64,000 nt of DNA from Thalassobacillus sp. CUG 92003 (GTDB lineage: Bacteria; Bacillota; Bacilli; Bacillales; Halobacillaceae). Where the stretch lies: assembly GCF_013618635.1 (NCBI RefSeq), contig NZ_JABLSJ010000007.1, forward strand, positions 62,001 to 126,000. Direction: 5' to 3'. Below are positions 63,989 through 64,000 of the stretch, in pieces; positions within the stretch are counted from its first letter, which is position 1; each line of letters opens with the position of its first letter. The notes under the pieces were generated by a model. That model was not told where the DNA came from, ran no database searches, and was given only the letters and a program-made list of their open reading frames with translations. Position numbers and translations under genes: made by a program.

Positions 63989-64000
63989 CCGTTCACTTAT

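Overview
The window reads as chromosome of an endospore-forming, low-to-moderate G+C Bacillaceae, probably a moderately halophilic or marine genus of the Halobacillus/Thalassobacillus/Virgibacillus type. This is inferred from close B. subtilis-like proteins and gene order (sufCDSUB, metNPQ, yusE-yusF-gcvH-yusI, fadNAE, fadM, CotF-type coat proteins), strong Shine-Dalgarno sites, a glyoxylate shunt, a betaine-binding protein and rather acidic proteins. I saw no rRNA, tRNA, CRISPR array, prophage or insertion sequence.

Layout. 1-5.7 kb: start of an HD-GYP protein, a long repeat-filled gap, yunE-yunD, and a small membrane protein followed by a DesK/DesR-like two-component system. 5.7-11.4 kb: SUF iron-sulfur operon and a small gene with an apparent ATT start. 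11.5-14.8 kb: metNPQ methionine importer under a SAM riboswitch. 15-17.1 kb: thioredoxin-like proteins, a toprim protein, gcvH and an ArsC/Spx-like protein. 17.2-23.8 kb: fatty-acid beta-oxidation operon fadN-fadA-fadE with a FadR box, then proline dehydrogenase. 24-28 kb: two spore-coat proteins and csoR-copA-copZ with a CsoR-type promoter. 28.4-34 kb: aeRF1-like release factor, orphan betaine-binding lipoprotein, MurE paralogue, YfhD, methyltransferase. 34.6-43.9 kb: intracellular subtilisin, CvfC with bacilliredoxin, VanY-like lipoprotein, DUF421, YitT, YozQ, an MFS pump and small proteins. 43.9-48.8 kb: solute:sodium symporter operon (probably acetate) with a cNMP/CBS/nucleotidyltransferase protein and a DnaQ-like exonuclease, preceded by a perfect cre site. 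49-53.7 kb: flavin-dependent aromatic hydroxylase and aceB-aceA. 54-54.8 kb: paired CrcB fluoride channels. 55-62.2 kb: a five-gene NRPS-independent siderophore operon in the rhizobactin/schizokinen order under two Fur boxes. 62.6-63.6 kb: a NERD protein flanked on both sides by degenerate 21-bp repeats.

How the genes fit together: fatty acids (fadNAE) and acetate (symporter) both give acetyl-CoA, which aceBA assimilates; FadR and CcpA sites suggest coordinated carbon control. SUF, copper and siderophore genes handle metals; Met, thioredoxin, bacilliredoxin and ArsC-like genes handle sulfur and thiols.

The least explained content is between genes. Three kinds of structured intergenic element are visible. 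Four copies of a ~110-120 bp element have a closing stem that differs completely in sequence between copies yet stays complementary. Six copies of a GTTCGGA hairpin element also show compensatory changes and carry a conserved tail with a second long-range stem. One further nested-helix element lies at the right end. These are the best candidates for an undescribed (or at least unannotated) structured RNA/DNA system here.
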